From the NCBI GenBank assembly GCA_025200525.1, contig CM045763.1, positions 151,410,246 through 151,474,245 of the forward strand: a stretch of 64,000 nt of DNA, given 5' to 3'. Below, one piece after another: positions 22,241 to 32,904 of the stretch. Below the pieces are notes generated by a model that saw only the letters and a list, made by a program, of their open reading frames with translations, ran no database searches and had not been told where the DNA came from. Made by a program: the position numbers and the translations under genes. The DNA comes from Camellia lanceoleosa (Eukaryota; Streptophyta; Magnoliopsida; Ericales; Theaceae). Position 1 is the stretch's first letter, and every line of letters begins with the position of its first letter.

Positions 22241-23469
22241 AGGCTCGCTTGGCCGAAAACCCAGAAGGGCGACCCAAGCAAAAGTTAGAGCAAGAAAAAA
22301 AAAAGAAAAAGAAGAAAAATGAAAAGAAAAGCAAAAAAAAAAAAAGGAACAAAAAAGAAATGAAGAAAAAGAAATGAAAAAAGAAATGATTTTTTTTTTT
22401 TTTTTTTTTGAGCTCGCAAGGTTGAAAACCCGCAAAGGGCGGCCTTGGCAAAAGTTAGAGCGTAAAAGGTGAGGGTTAATACACGAGTGAACCTGAACCC
22501 GAACTACGTAAGGCTTGATTCCCATCTTTGGGATACGTAGGCGACTTCATTCTGAAGTCTAGCTGTAAAACAGTTTGAATTCGACTGTGTCCATGTGATG
22601 GTTCTGGTCATCTTTGTCTTCTCTGTATCCGAGAATTTGGTCATAATTGTCACTGTGAGGACTGGTTGCCATGTGTTGCGGCGCTATTCAGACTAGGGGC
22701 AACTTTCCGTTGCCGTGCAGTGATGCGGTGCTATTCAGACTAGTGGCAACTTTCAGTTGCCATGCAATGCCGTTCAGACAAGGGGCAATTTTCCATTTGT
22801 TTTGGATCTGAGGTTGTGCATCTCAAGAGTAAATTTTGCATTGGTCGAGCAGTGGCCATTTGCAAAAATAGTTTTTAAGAATTTTTAATGAGGTTGACTA
22901 ATTCTCTCGAAAATTATTCCATTTCTCTAAAACTGGACCATTTCTTGGACACAAAAAAGGAAAATTTTCAGTGCTCATAACCTGACTTGCATGATTTCAA
23001 ATTAGAAAATCGAACAAGCGTGTTAATCTAACTCTCATTTTGGTTAAAATTGTTTTAGCAGAAGCAAAAAACAAAAAATGGTCAAAATGATGAACTAGGT
23101 GCAGTTGAGTCAGGTTTTCTGCCTTTTCCCCTTTATCAATGCACTTGCTAGAAAGGGCATCATACCTGTTGGAAAAGGGCACCACTGAAGCTAACAACAA
23201 ATGACAGAAAGCTCTCACATCCTCCAAGCAACGAGGTATCAAGCCAAGTGCGAAGCATGAACTGGAATGGACCAAGATATTCCACTCCCACGTCTGGACA
23301 CATTTGATCGTGTCCAAACTCCCCAACAGAATATCGTCAATCGATGTCAGTTGCAGTTTTGCTACACACCTAGTTGTAGCGCAACCCCTCTGCGGGAAAG
23401 TTCACTGTTGTGAGCAGAAGAAGAGAATCTAGCAGAATGCTAGGGGCAAGAGCCTGCAACTTCCTGTTT
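22241..23469 (+). other. Start of the long 3' region of element A
   Basis: Homologous in reverse to 8740-9294 of element B up to about 23000. It has a purine-rich low-complexity tract (22290-22390) followed by poly(T) (22390-22408), between two copies of a GCAAAAGTTAGAGC box. From 23000 to 23470 nothing was recognised. A minus-strand open frame 23326-22997 lies where the opposite-strand gene's last exon sits in B, but does not resemble it. Confidence 0.5.
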
Positions 23470-23650
23470 ATACATCAATCACTCTGGGGAGGGATGAAAA
23501 ATGAGAGATTAAAGAATAGAGAGATGTGCACTGAGAGGAAAAGCGAGAAAAGGGTTTTGAGAGAAAAACAGAGCCTGAGGGCCGAGTGATGTGAGAATCA
23601 CAAATGAAAAAGGGTGGGAAACAATACCCGGAGAAACTGGCTCCTTGCGA
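23470..23650 (-). other. Relict intron of the opposite-strand DUF7745-like gene (element A)
   Basis: The stretch from GGGAGGGATGAAAAATGAGA through GGGAAACAATACC aligns closely in reverse complement with 7966-8112 of element B, which is the intron of the plus-strand gene there. Shared landmarks are AAAGAATAGAGAGATGT, GAGAAAAGGG and GCCGAGTGATGTGAGAA. The flanking exons are unrecognisable here, so A once carried the gene and lost it. Confidence 0.7.
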
Positions 23651-24596
23651 ACTCAGGTCTCTCGTCTTTGTAATACGTCTGAGTGTCGTGTTTATTGTTT
23701 TGTTTGTTTCGATTCTTGTTTTGAGTCGTTTCGAGTGTTTCTCGATGTGTTTAGGTTGTTTACCTTTTGTTTTTCTTTGTTGAGTCATTTTGACTGCGGT
23801 CAGTCGTAGGCTCAATACTCGGTTAAGAACTCACTTCTTAATTTCAAAAATTATTTAGGTTGTGCTCAAAGTGCTGTGTCATTCTCCACATTTGTGCAAA
23901 ACAGGTTTTGTTCTTTCATAAAACCGTAGGGTTTAACCTAGGTCGTGTCAGATCAGTGGAACCAGGACCTATCTGAAGCTGTATAGGTTCCAGGCTGCAA
24001 AGCAAAAGAAAAGAGAGAAAATTTGGAGCATCTGTTTTTGTTTCAACTTCTACAAGTTTTGTCACTACATCCAGTATGTTCAGAATGAGCTGTCTTCAAA
24101 ATGAGCAGTGTGCTGTTATGAATCGTGTATTCAGAATGAGCAGTGTGCTGTATGAGCTGTGTATTTAGAATGAATAGAATACTGTGTCAACTGTTTCAAA
24201 GCCAGAATGGCAAGCAGATGTGCTCTCCCTAAGCACCATTCCCCGCCAGAGTTACTTTGGCTTTGCAATGTGGGAAAGTTATGAGTATGATCAGGAAGAA
24301 AAGCGGCATCCGTGGTTTCCCTAGTAGATGTCGCTCCTTGTCAATTTCAGAACATTTTTGTACTATGAGTTGAAGGTTAGTGTTCGAAGAACACAAGGGG
24401 AAATCCCCGTCAGAGTAGAGCGGTTCACCGCCACTCACTTCATGTGGTGCTTTCTAAAGTACCGCTTTGTTTGTTTACTGCATTCCCTAAACATTATGCA
24501 TTGTATTGCATTCTACCTTTCTAGTTTCTTTCCCGTTTATGCACAGTATTGTATGTACTGTTCATTCCGGCAAGTTCCGATTCAGTTTGACTAATA
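23651..24596 (+). other. 3' region of element A, nothing recognised
   Basis: Non-coding. There are short recurrences of TCAGAATGAGC with GTGTGCTGT between 24080 and 24180. No gene or RNA signal was identified. Confidence 0.4.
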
Positions 24597-24965
24597 CCCT
24601 GTCTCCTCTCACGTTTGGCGCGCGTTTGGATCTCCCTCTCCTCTCGCATTTGGATCCCCTTTCTCCTCTCGCGTTTGGCGTGCGTTTTGATTCCCTTTCT
24701 CCTCTCGCGTTTGGCGCGCGTTTGGATCACCTTTCTCCTCTTGCATTTGGCGCGCGTTTGGATCCCCTTTCTCCTCTCACGTTTGGCGCGCGTTTGGATA
24801 CCTTTCTTCTCTCGTATTTGGCGTGCGTTTGGATCCCCTTTCTCCTCTCGCGTTTGGCGCGTTTGGATACCCTTTCTCCTCTCGTGTTTGGCGCGCATTT
24901 GGATACCCTTCTCCTCTCGCGTTTGTCGCGCGGTTGGTTACCTTTCCCTTTCTGGCGTGTGATAC
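24597..24965 (+). repeat. 36-bp minisatellite, about ten copies
   Basis: Units of the form CTCCTCTCGCGTTTGGCGCG with CGTTTGGATCCCCTTT repeat head to tail with small variation. Because 36 is divisible by 3, long open frames arise on both strands (arginine/lysine-rich on minus); these are artefacts. CpG-rich GCGCGC cores stand out. It lies in the 3' untranslated part of element A. Confidence 0.92.
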
Positions 24966-25019
24966 GCTGAGAGGTTTTCCCTTTCCTCTCTTGCGTGCAC
25001 TACGCTGAGAGATTTTCCC

Positions 25020-25700
25020 CTTTCCTTACACGATTTCAACGTGTTTGGAATTTATCTTAGGCTGTGTTTTGAACACGCCTGGGCGGGTTGTTTTCGGACC
25101 TCCTCTCACGATTTCAGCGTGGTTTGAGTGTCCTTTTCCTTACGCGATTTCAGCATGTTTGGAATTTATCTCAGGTTGTGTTTTGAACACGCCTGGGCGG
25201 TTTGTTTTTGGACCTCCTCTCCCGATTTCAGCGTGGTTTGAGTGTCCTTTTCCTTACGCGATTTTAGCGTGTTTGGAATTTATCTCAGGTTGGGTTTTGA
25301 ACACACCTGGTGGGTTGTTTTCGGACCTCCTCTCATGATTTCAGCGCGGTTTGAGTGTCCTTTTCCTTACACGATTTCAGCGTGTTTGGAATTTATCTCA
25401 GGTTGTGTTTTGAACACTCCTGGGCGGGTTGTTTTTGGACCTCCTCTCCCGATTTCAGCGTGGTTTGAGTGTCCTTTTCCTTACGCGATTTCAGCGTGTT
25501 TGGAATTTATCTTAGGTTGTGTTTTGAACATGCCTGGGTGGGTTGTTTTCGGACCTCCTCTCACGATTTTAGCGTGGTTTGAGTGTCCTTTTCCTTACGT
25601 GATTTCAGCGTGTTTGGAATTTATCTCAGGTTGCGTGGAACGCGCTCCTGATTGTTCTTTTTTTTCTTTGTTCTTCATCCTCTCACGATTCCAGCATGGT
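25020..25700 (+). repeat. 114-bp tandem repeat, about six copies
   Basis: TTCCTTACGCGATTTCAGCG recurs at about 25022, 25136, 25250, 25363, 25477 and 25591, a period of 114 (once 113). Each unit holds GTGTTTTGAACACGCCTGG, an imperfect palindrome, and GGACCTCCTCTCACGATTTC. The last unit is cut short. Long plus-strand open frames here follow from the period being divisible by 3 and are not genes. Confidence 0.92.
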
Positions 25701-26879
25701 TTAAGTGTGTTGTCCCTTTTGCATCTATTGTACTATCTGTTGCATCACATCTGTTATGTCTATTGCATTACACATAGAATATGTCGCATGCATCCGTTGC
25801 ATTATATCTGTTTTATTGCCCGGTCTAGGAGACCTTAAATCCTCTAAAGGTGCAATTCCTTTGGTGTTTGTCGTGCCCGAACGACTTCCGGAGGTCTGGT
25901 ATAGCCACCTCTGCCCATGTTTGCAGTGAGTTCCTAGGAGATCAACTGAGACGGTGGAAACTAGAGTTCGAATGGCTCATGCCTAGAACGCAAAGGTTCG
26001 GGATTTTCGAGACTAAAGTCTGGTTTAAATACCCAGGGGTATATCCTTGGCTTGAAATTTGTATGGAAGCCCCATAGATTGAGATAGTATGTGTATGGGC
26101 CTCAATTTTGGATACTGAACCAACCTAGTCTGTTACCCTGTTGGAGAATAGGGAAAGCTGTGACCATAGGCAAGGAGAAAAGTAGTAGCTGCGGTTCAAC
26201 CGAGAAGAAAGGGAAGGTCCCCAACAGCATGAGGTAGGTCATTGCCAATTGCCCCTGTAAGGTACCTTCGCTTCCTAACTACTATATCATCTAGTATGTC
26301 TATTGCATTGCATATAGAATATATTGCATGCATTTAGTTCATATCCATTGTATCACTTGTGCCTTTCCATGTTTAGCTTAGTTTGGCATGTGCCCATACT
26401 TTTCGTGTTAAAGCATGGTTATGTGATTATGTGTATGCGCCTAGTGTTAAGGGTGACGGCACCATTTCTGTGTTAGACGTGGTTTGTTTGTGTCCATGCC
26501 TTTTCTAGGAAAAATGTGGTTTGGTCGCGTGCTTTATTCAATTCATCCATTGCATCCATTTCATCGTATTTTAGTTTGTTACATTCAGCATTTAGGATCA
26601 CGATCGTTCCTCAGCAGATCATTCCCCACTTATATCATGCCACCCAATTACTTGTACTTTGTGGTCTCTCTACGAAACACATAGTTTTGCATGTGCTCGC
26701 ACCCCTTTCACGTTGAAACATGGTTCTGTTATGTGTAAGCATCCATGCTGGGTTGGGCCAGCACTGAGGATGTAGGCACTTAGCCTATGTTAGGCATCGT
26801 TCGGCTCGTGCCCACTGCCTTTTCTGTGTTAAAAGTAGTCTGATGTTGCATCTCCATCCCTTTATGATATTTGAGTGGT
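25701..26879 (+). other. 3' region of element A, non-coding
   Basis: No gene recognised. TGTCTATTGCATTACACATAGAATATGTCGCATGCAT near 25760 recurs in similar form near 26300, about 540 bases apart, indicating a larger diverged duplication. Phrases such as CATGGTTATGTGATTATGTGTATGC recur near 26415 and 26720. Confidence 0.4.
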
Positions 26880-27390
26880 TTTGTACTGCTTGTGGTTTGA
26901 TCATCTCACATACATTCCATATCATTTGCATTGTTTCGTTACATTGTATATTATTACATTGTTTTCTAATATTGCATATCATTCGCGCTATTTTGCGCAT
27001 TGCGCTATCTTGCACATCACACTGTCTTGTGCATTGCATATCATTCGCGCTATTTTACGCATCGCGCTATCTTGTGCACTGCATACATGCACCTGTCAGC
27101 GCATTGCATTGCATTTTGCATCATTCGCACCGTTTTGTTCATTGCATTTCATCGCGCTATCTTGCGCACTTTACCTGCACTTGTTAGTGCATTGCATTAT
27201 TATGTATACTTCACTTGCATTGTTATGCTTGTTTTCTACCGCATTGTTATGCGTCACACTTAGCATGCATTGGCTTGCATCCCTTCCGCATTGTCATGTG
27301 TTACACTTAGGTTGCATCGTCATGCACCCCTTCACCCGCATTGTTGTGCACTTTTCACTTGCATTGCTATGCATGTTTCTAACAATATTG
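26880..27390 (+). repeat. Degenerate short repeats of GCATTGCAT / CGCGCTATTTTGCGCAT type
   Basis: Words such as ATCATTCGCGCTATTTTGCG, CATCGCGCTATCTTG and GCATTGTTATGCG recur irregularly at 20-60 base spacing. This looks like a decayed tandem array or slippage-prone tract within the 3' region. ORF-like stretches here are leucine/histidine-rich artefacts. Confidence 0.6.
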
Positions 27391-29230
27391 TACCTGTTAA
27401 GTTTTCTTTCTTTTTCAGGCACGATATTGTATATACGGTTCATTTGAAGCTGGCACGACTAGACGAACCAGACAGGTATTGTATCCTCCGCGTGAGACAT
27501 AGTGAGAATTGTATAATAATCTTACACCCTTTCTGCATAAGTTGTAGTTAGATTTGTGTATGTTTGCTTAAAACTGTTGCGTGATATGCCTCGTTACAGC
27601 TTTCTTTGCATGATCATGAGTTTTGTCCGGCTTTGTGCATGTCTTTTGCATTTTGCCCCTGCCTGCGGGCATATTTCTTTGATTATCTCGCCTATTTGTC
27701 TAAGCCTTCAGCCTTGTCAAAAATGGGTCGTCTCTGGGCTTTGACACTTACTCCCGTCACCTATGACTTTCGAGGTAACAACCCTTACTCTACTCTAGTC
27801 ATGCTTGCATATATTACATGATCTTGTCTTGATATGTTGCATTTGCAAACCTTGATTTGTCTTGCATAAGTGTTACTTGCATGCTTTGTTCCTTGTTTGG
27901 TGTGTGTTTAGCCGAGGTCATCTTAAGCCTAGGTTGCACCTTTGAACCTCTTGTGCCTAGGATCACCTTGAAACCACTTTGGTTGGCCTCCACCTTCACC
28001 CCGGCATATTGGCCGAGATGTCATCATCTAGGCTGAGGTGTTCATCACCAAGGTCGAGATGTGTATTATCTAGGCCGAGATGCTATCCTTGCACCTAGTG
28101 ATTTTGTTCCTGGACAAGTATGACCTAGACCGAGGTGTGGCACATCTAGGCCGAGGTGTGGCACAGCTAAGTCAAGTGTTGTCCTTCCTAGTCGAGATCA
28201 TTGAAACCTTACTTGCCGAAGCTTTGTCCTAATTCGAGGTCATTACCTGCCGGAGTGCCCTTGTCACCTTACTTGTTGTATACACTTTGTCATAGTCTTG
28301 TCTTTTCACTCAGTCACCTTTTTTAGTAGAGCCAACCAACCGTTGCCACGTGTCCGAGCTGAGTGTTAAATCATCCGGCAGAGAGAGAAATGTATCATTT
28401 TGTATCATATCTTGTTCTTGAGGAGAGAGAAGTTCTTAGAGGAGAAATAGATTTCCGAGCTTGATCTTTGGGTGCTTGAACCGTTAGATTCGAGTTTTGA
28501 GGTTCGAATCCTAATCTACTCTTGTTGTTCTTATTGATCATCTAGCTGCATTGCCTGATCGAACCTGATTTACAAGTCATGCATCTATTTAAAGTTGGGT
28601 TTAGAAAGAGAAAGTGACATTCATGAGTTCTTGAAGAAAAAGCCTTGTTTGATCCGAAAGTTTGCATTAAAATTCATGTTTTTGTGTTTGTTTTCATAAA
28701 ATCTTCGAGTATGGGTACCCAGGTCCATGTTTTTGAATTCATAGTATGAAATCTCAGATTTTGTAATAACAAGTTGTGATTGAGCATTCATGTTTTTCAT
28801 GTTCTTCATGTTCTTCGGCAGAGGGAAACCCAGATTTTGCCGACTTCATTTCCTTGAATGTGGCCATCGGGACCACATCTCGGCAAGAAGGTGTGGGACC
28901 TCGGCCAAGACCTGGTTAGTGCCCAGCAAATTTTCCCCGAGATAAGAAACAGTGTTTTGTTTTGGTTCGACTTAGTTTTGAAGGAATGCCGAGATCATTT
29001 GCATTCATGTAAAGCTTGTTTGATAGTGCATTCAATAGACCTTGCCATGTGTTTATATGGCTTGGACTCTTGCTTGACCCCGACGTTTGAAGAACTATGT
29101 GAGTGGTATTTTTAATAAAGCTATGTTATAATGTTTGATAAGCTTTGCCTTGCTTTGTTTTGAAAAGTATTTGTTAAGCATGAATGACTATCCCTATTTT
29201 GGTGTATCGAGTATTAGCTTGGTTTTGATA
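27391..29230 (+). other. 3' region of element A with repeated GGCCGAGATG words
   Basis: No gene recognised. Between about 27995 and 28170 GGCCGAGATG, GGCCGAGGTG and ATCTAGGCC words recur eight or more times. The rest is T/G-rich and low in coding potential. Confidence 0.45.
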
Positions 29231-29440
29231 ACAACCTTTGAAAGTCCGTACGTGCTAGGGGACTATAAGCATTTGTAGCACAACCTTTAAAAGTTCGTAC
29301 GTGCTAGGGGACTATAAGCGTTTGTAGCACAACCTTTGAAAGTCCGTACGTGCTAGGGGACTATAAGCATTTTTAGCACAACCTTTGAAAGTCCGTACGT
29401 TCTAGGGGACTATAAGCATTTGTAGCACAACCTTTGTTAA
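29231..29440 (+). repeat. 49-bp tandem repeat, four full copies, with internal hairpin
   Basis: ACAACCTTTGAAAGTCCGTA starts copies at 29231, 29280, 29329, 29378 and a partial at 29427, an exact 49-base period. Each unit contains AGTCC and GGACT arms around GTACGTGCTAGG, so each can fold into a short stem. Few differences between copies suggest recent amplification compared with the other arrays. Confidence 0.92.
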
Positions 29441-30056
29441 TGTCATTCCTTGAAACTTGAAAGCCTTGAAAGACTTTGATTGATGAAGCTCGAATGATTT
29501 GTTAGATGAACTTGATTCATCCTGTGTTTTGTTACAAGCTATGATTATGTATCGTTTTGTTAAAGATCTCAAATATAATTCATGCAAACCCTTTATTACT
29601 TGTACCATTCACTGAGTATCCAAGCTTACCCTCTCTCTATATATGTAGGTGATGAGCAGGACAGCGATGGCGGCGACGCCTAGATGTGTTTTGCTGATGT
29701 GTTTTTTGGATTCGTGTTTTGCAACATCTTGAAGATCATGCCTCTTGGCTTGTAGGTAAATTCTTTTGTATATGTAGGCTTGAGAAGCCTTTTGATCAAG
29801 ATGTGATATTTGTATTTTTTTTTTATTTTACTTGTACCAGAGTTGTAAGACTATGTTAAGCTGTATGCCATTTCATTCAATCTATGCACAGCTCTTGTGG
29901 ACTAATTAGATTTAAATTTATTGCTTCTGCACATGTTATGTATACTCTGATTGTGTGTGAATCCTTGTAAGTTGGCCTTTGGTAACCTCGGATTACTGGC
30001 CATTATGGCACCATTCTACTAGGGGCGGAATGGGGTCGTGACATTCGAGTTCTGTC
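29441..30056 (+). other. Last non-coding stretch before the polypurine tract (element A)
   Basis: Nothing coding. T-rich with TATGTAGG words near 29640 and 29770 and GGTGATGAGCAGGACAGCGA near 29650. The final 50 bases (CTAGGGGCGGAATGGGG and on) lead into the tract that primes plus-strand synthesis. Confidence 0.4.
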
Positions 30057-30069
30057 AAAGAGGGACAAC
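30057..30069 (+). promoter_or_regulatory. Polypurine tract (element A)
   Basis: AAAGAGGGACAAC directly abuts the TGTAGACACCC start of the 3' LTR. Position and composition fit the plus-strand primer of Tat/Ogre elements, and it identifies the following LTR as the 3' one. Confidence 0.8.
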
Positions 30070-30972
30070 TGTAGACACCCAATTTTTGACCGACCTTAAG
30101 ACTCAGACGTCATCGATTGAGCGCTCGGTGATGGTGCATGTTGTGCTCGTTTCGAGTCTCTGGAGTTTTGGCTGAGAGCCTTGCCTCCGGGCCTCTAAAC
30201 TCTTTGTGCTTCGGCTCGATTTGCGGACCAGGCCTTGTTTTCTCTTCTCGAAGGGAGGGAGAGGTCTTGTAGACTATCTCTCAGTGGTCGTAGACTACTT
30301 TTCGTGGTCGTAGGCCACTGTTCCCGTTTGGAGACTAGTTTTCGATTTTCGGGGCCGTCGACAGTGCGCCTCGGCTCGGGATTGCTTAACATTCTTTGTT
30401 TGCCCCCGTATTTGGAACACACCTTGTTTCCTCTGTCTAGAGGGACACTATGACCCGGGAGACCACTTTTGTGGTCGTATGCCACTTTTGGTGCTTAACA
30501 GCCAGTTTTCGAGGCTCCCGGCTGCACGTTTCGCCTCCCGAACTCTCATTTTGCATCCGTGTTGGTTGTTTTTTGGCACAACCCTTGTTTTCCATGTTTG
30601 GAAGGTGATACAAGGGTAGGAGACCAGCATTGCTCTTGGAGACCACTTCTCTCTCCGCCAGCCGATTTTCTTGTCAGGAAATTGGTCTCCTTGGTCTTTG
30701 AGCCACATTTACAAGTCTCCTATACCACCACTAGCTTGCATTCAGTTGGGAGACCACCATATGGGGCTGCCGACCAGTTTTCATTGAGGGAGACCACTCA
30801 CCCTGGTCAGCCGACCACCTTAACTGGTCGGGTTGCTCCCTCTAGTTTTGTCTCTGTGAGTGCTTGCTAGTTGTGTCAGCTGAAAGGCACAGACTGCAAC
30901 CTCCATACACGTGTATGGAGGATCTTGAGCCTTGGGTTTTAGCTTCTTTGAGAAGCTTTGGCTTGAAACCTC

Positions 30973-30977
30973 TATAA
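30973..30977 (+). promoter_or_regulatory. Probable TATA box of element A 3' LTR
   Basis: TATAA in CCTCTATAAGAGAGGGCC, about 900 bases into the LTR, at the equivalent place to 4217 in the solo LTR. Confidence 0.55.
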
Positions 30978-32850
30978 GAGAGGGCCTTCCTCTCCTTATA
31001 CTAGGTTGAAGAATCACTCTAAGGCAACAATATATCCCTCTCTATATCTCCCTATTTTGAGGTCAAAAGTGTGTGATTCTTGGCCCTTGGCATACCACCT
31101 CATAGCCTAACACTTCCACCATCAACCTAAGGTTCTTGGAGGCCATTTTTAGAGGTTAAAGAGCTGTGTTTTTGGGTCCAGAAGTTGCTGGTTTTGTTGA
31201 GCTTCAAGGGTAACTCATTTTCTCCCTTTCTAAGCTCTATTTTGATCCTTCTCTTAGCCTTATTTGCATGCATATTTAGGCATTGTTGTCAACTGAGAAA
31301 AGCTTCACTTTTAAGTGTTGTTCATGTTTGTTTAAGGCCATTTTGTGTTGGGGGTCATCTACCCCCCTTGCATGCTCTATTTTGCCTTGTTTTGAGCCAT
31401 GCCTTAGGGCCTTTGTGTTGACCTTTGCTTGGCCTTAGCCACTGAAATCCAGTGGATTTTTAGTGGTTGGCATGTGGTTTTGAGGGCCAAAATCAGAGAG
31501 GGGTGACCCTCTCTCTCCTTGTCTTGTCTACTAGCATTTTTGGCCTTACAAAGGAGCCTTGGTTTTCACACTTCCAAGCCTTGGTTCAGGCCCCTTTTCG
31601 TGACTTTTAGGGCCTGCCTAGGCTCTGTCCAGAGTTGGTTTTGTCATCTTCGCTTCGCCTCTTGCATGTCATTCTTGCATGTATTGGTCTTGTTTCAGTG
31701 GGTTTTTGGTCATTATTTAGCATGTCATACCTCTATCTTTTGTTGGTTTAGTGGCCTCTTGAATGCTTCACATGCTTGTAGTGTAAACCATGCCCACTAG
31801 CTTACATTTCATGTGGTTTTGGCCCTTGATTCTAGCACATTTTGGCCTTTCTCTAAACTAATTTTGTTCATATTTTGAGCTGCCTTAGCTCTGATTTGAG
31901 GCCTCTTGGTCGAATGATGCTTGCCATGCATGCTTGTAGGGTAATATCCTTGCCTAGCTTCGAGTTTTGGAGCCCCTTGCATGCTTAACTTGAGGTGTTT
32001 CCATGTCTTGGCATCATTGAGCATATTATTTCAGAGCCTATACTTGTGTCATGTTCCCATGTTTTCCACTCTTTAAATGCGTTTGAGAGTTGTGCTTGTA
32101 CACCTAATTTATGGGCCATTGCATGAGCTTCATTTTTGTGCATTTCAAGCCATCATCTTAGTCCATTTTGCCACTATTTTGGGCCTACATAGGGACTGTT
32201 TGGGGTTGGTTTGTTCATTTGGGCATTGTTTTGCATACCTCTAGTGTAATGCACTTTACTAGTTTCCGTATTTGAGCCATTCAACATGCATAACATGAGG
32301 TGTTTACATGATTCGGGACCATTTTGTATGTCATTTCAGAGCTGGAACATGTGTTGTTGTACGCCATATTTCATCTTTTCCATGCTTTCATGCAGTTGTA
32401 TCTTGTGCCCTAGGCTTTGGGCCCTTGCATTTTGCATGTTTGCATGTGTTTTGTTGCCTCATTTTCATCATGTATGGCCACTGGTTTGGGTGTGGCTGAG
32501 GCCCATTCATTTTGGTTTAAGTCCATTTTGCATCGAGTATGCCATTGTAGTTCATAGCATTGAGTATGCCGCGTTGTCACATGTTTGATCATCGCATTGC
32601 GCATGCCTTGTTCACTTCATTGTGTATGATAGTCTTCACGTGTGCATTGTGTATGACATATAGTATCATGTGCATTGAGTATGCCATTGTTAGTTCGTAG
32701 CATTGCATATGCTAGTTTGCATATTTGCACGTCATCCTTTGCATGTTTGCATGACTTGGTTGCATCGCCTTAGGATTGCATGCTTGAGGTCGCATTATGC
32801 ATGCCATTCTACTTGTTGCATTGTGTTTGGAATAGGAGTTAGTCCAAACA

Positions 32851-32904
32851 TGGGAAACGAGGAACGTTTCATATTCTAAGTGATGAAACGTGCCTCGATT
32901 CCCA
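32851..32904 (+). other. Long conserved LTR hairpin (element A 3' LTR copy)
   Basis: Arms 32851-32872 and 32883-32904 pair at 20 of 22 positions around the loop ATTCTAAGTG. The outer pair T-A replaces C-G of the 5' LTR copy. Confidence 0.75.

Noticed and set aside
22236..22525. Minus-strand open frame with a long Phe/Lys run
   Set aside because: A purine-rich/poly(T) tract in the 3' region of element A; not a protein.
23000..23326. Minus-strand frame as last exon of the opposite-strand gene in element A
   Set aside because: It is in the right place but does not resemble the exon in element B; kept as non-coding.
24506..24970. Long open frames on both strands, one arginine/lysine-rich
   Set aside because: They result from a 36-bp minisatellite whose period is a multiple of three; there are no domains and the frames end with the array.
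25045..25838. Long open frames with a repeated peptide
   Set aside because: They follow from the 114-bp tandem array, also a multiple of three; no start context or family resemblance.
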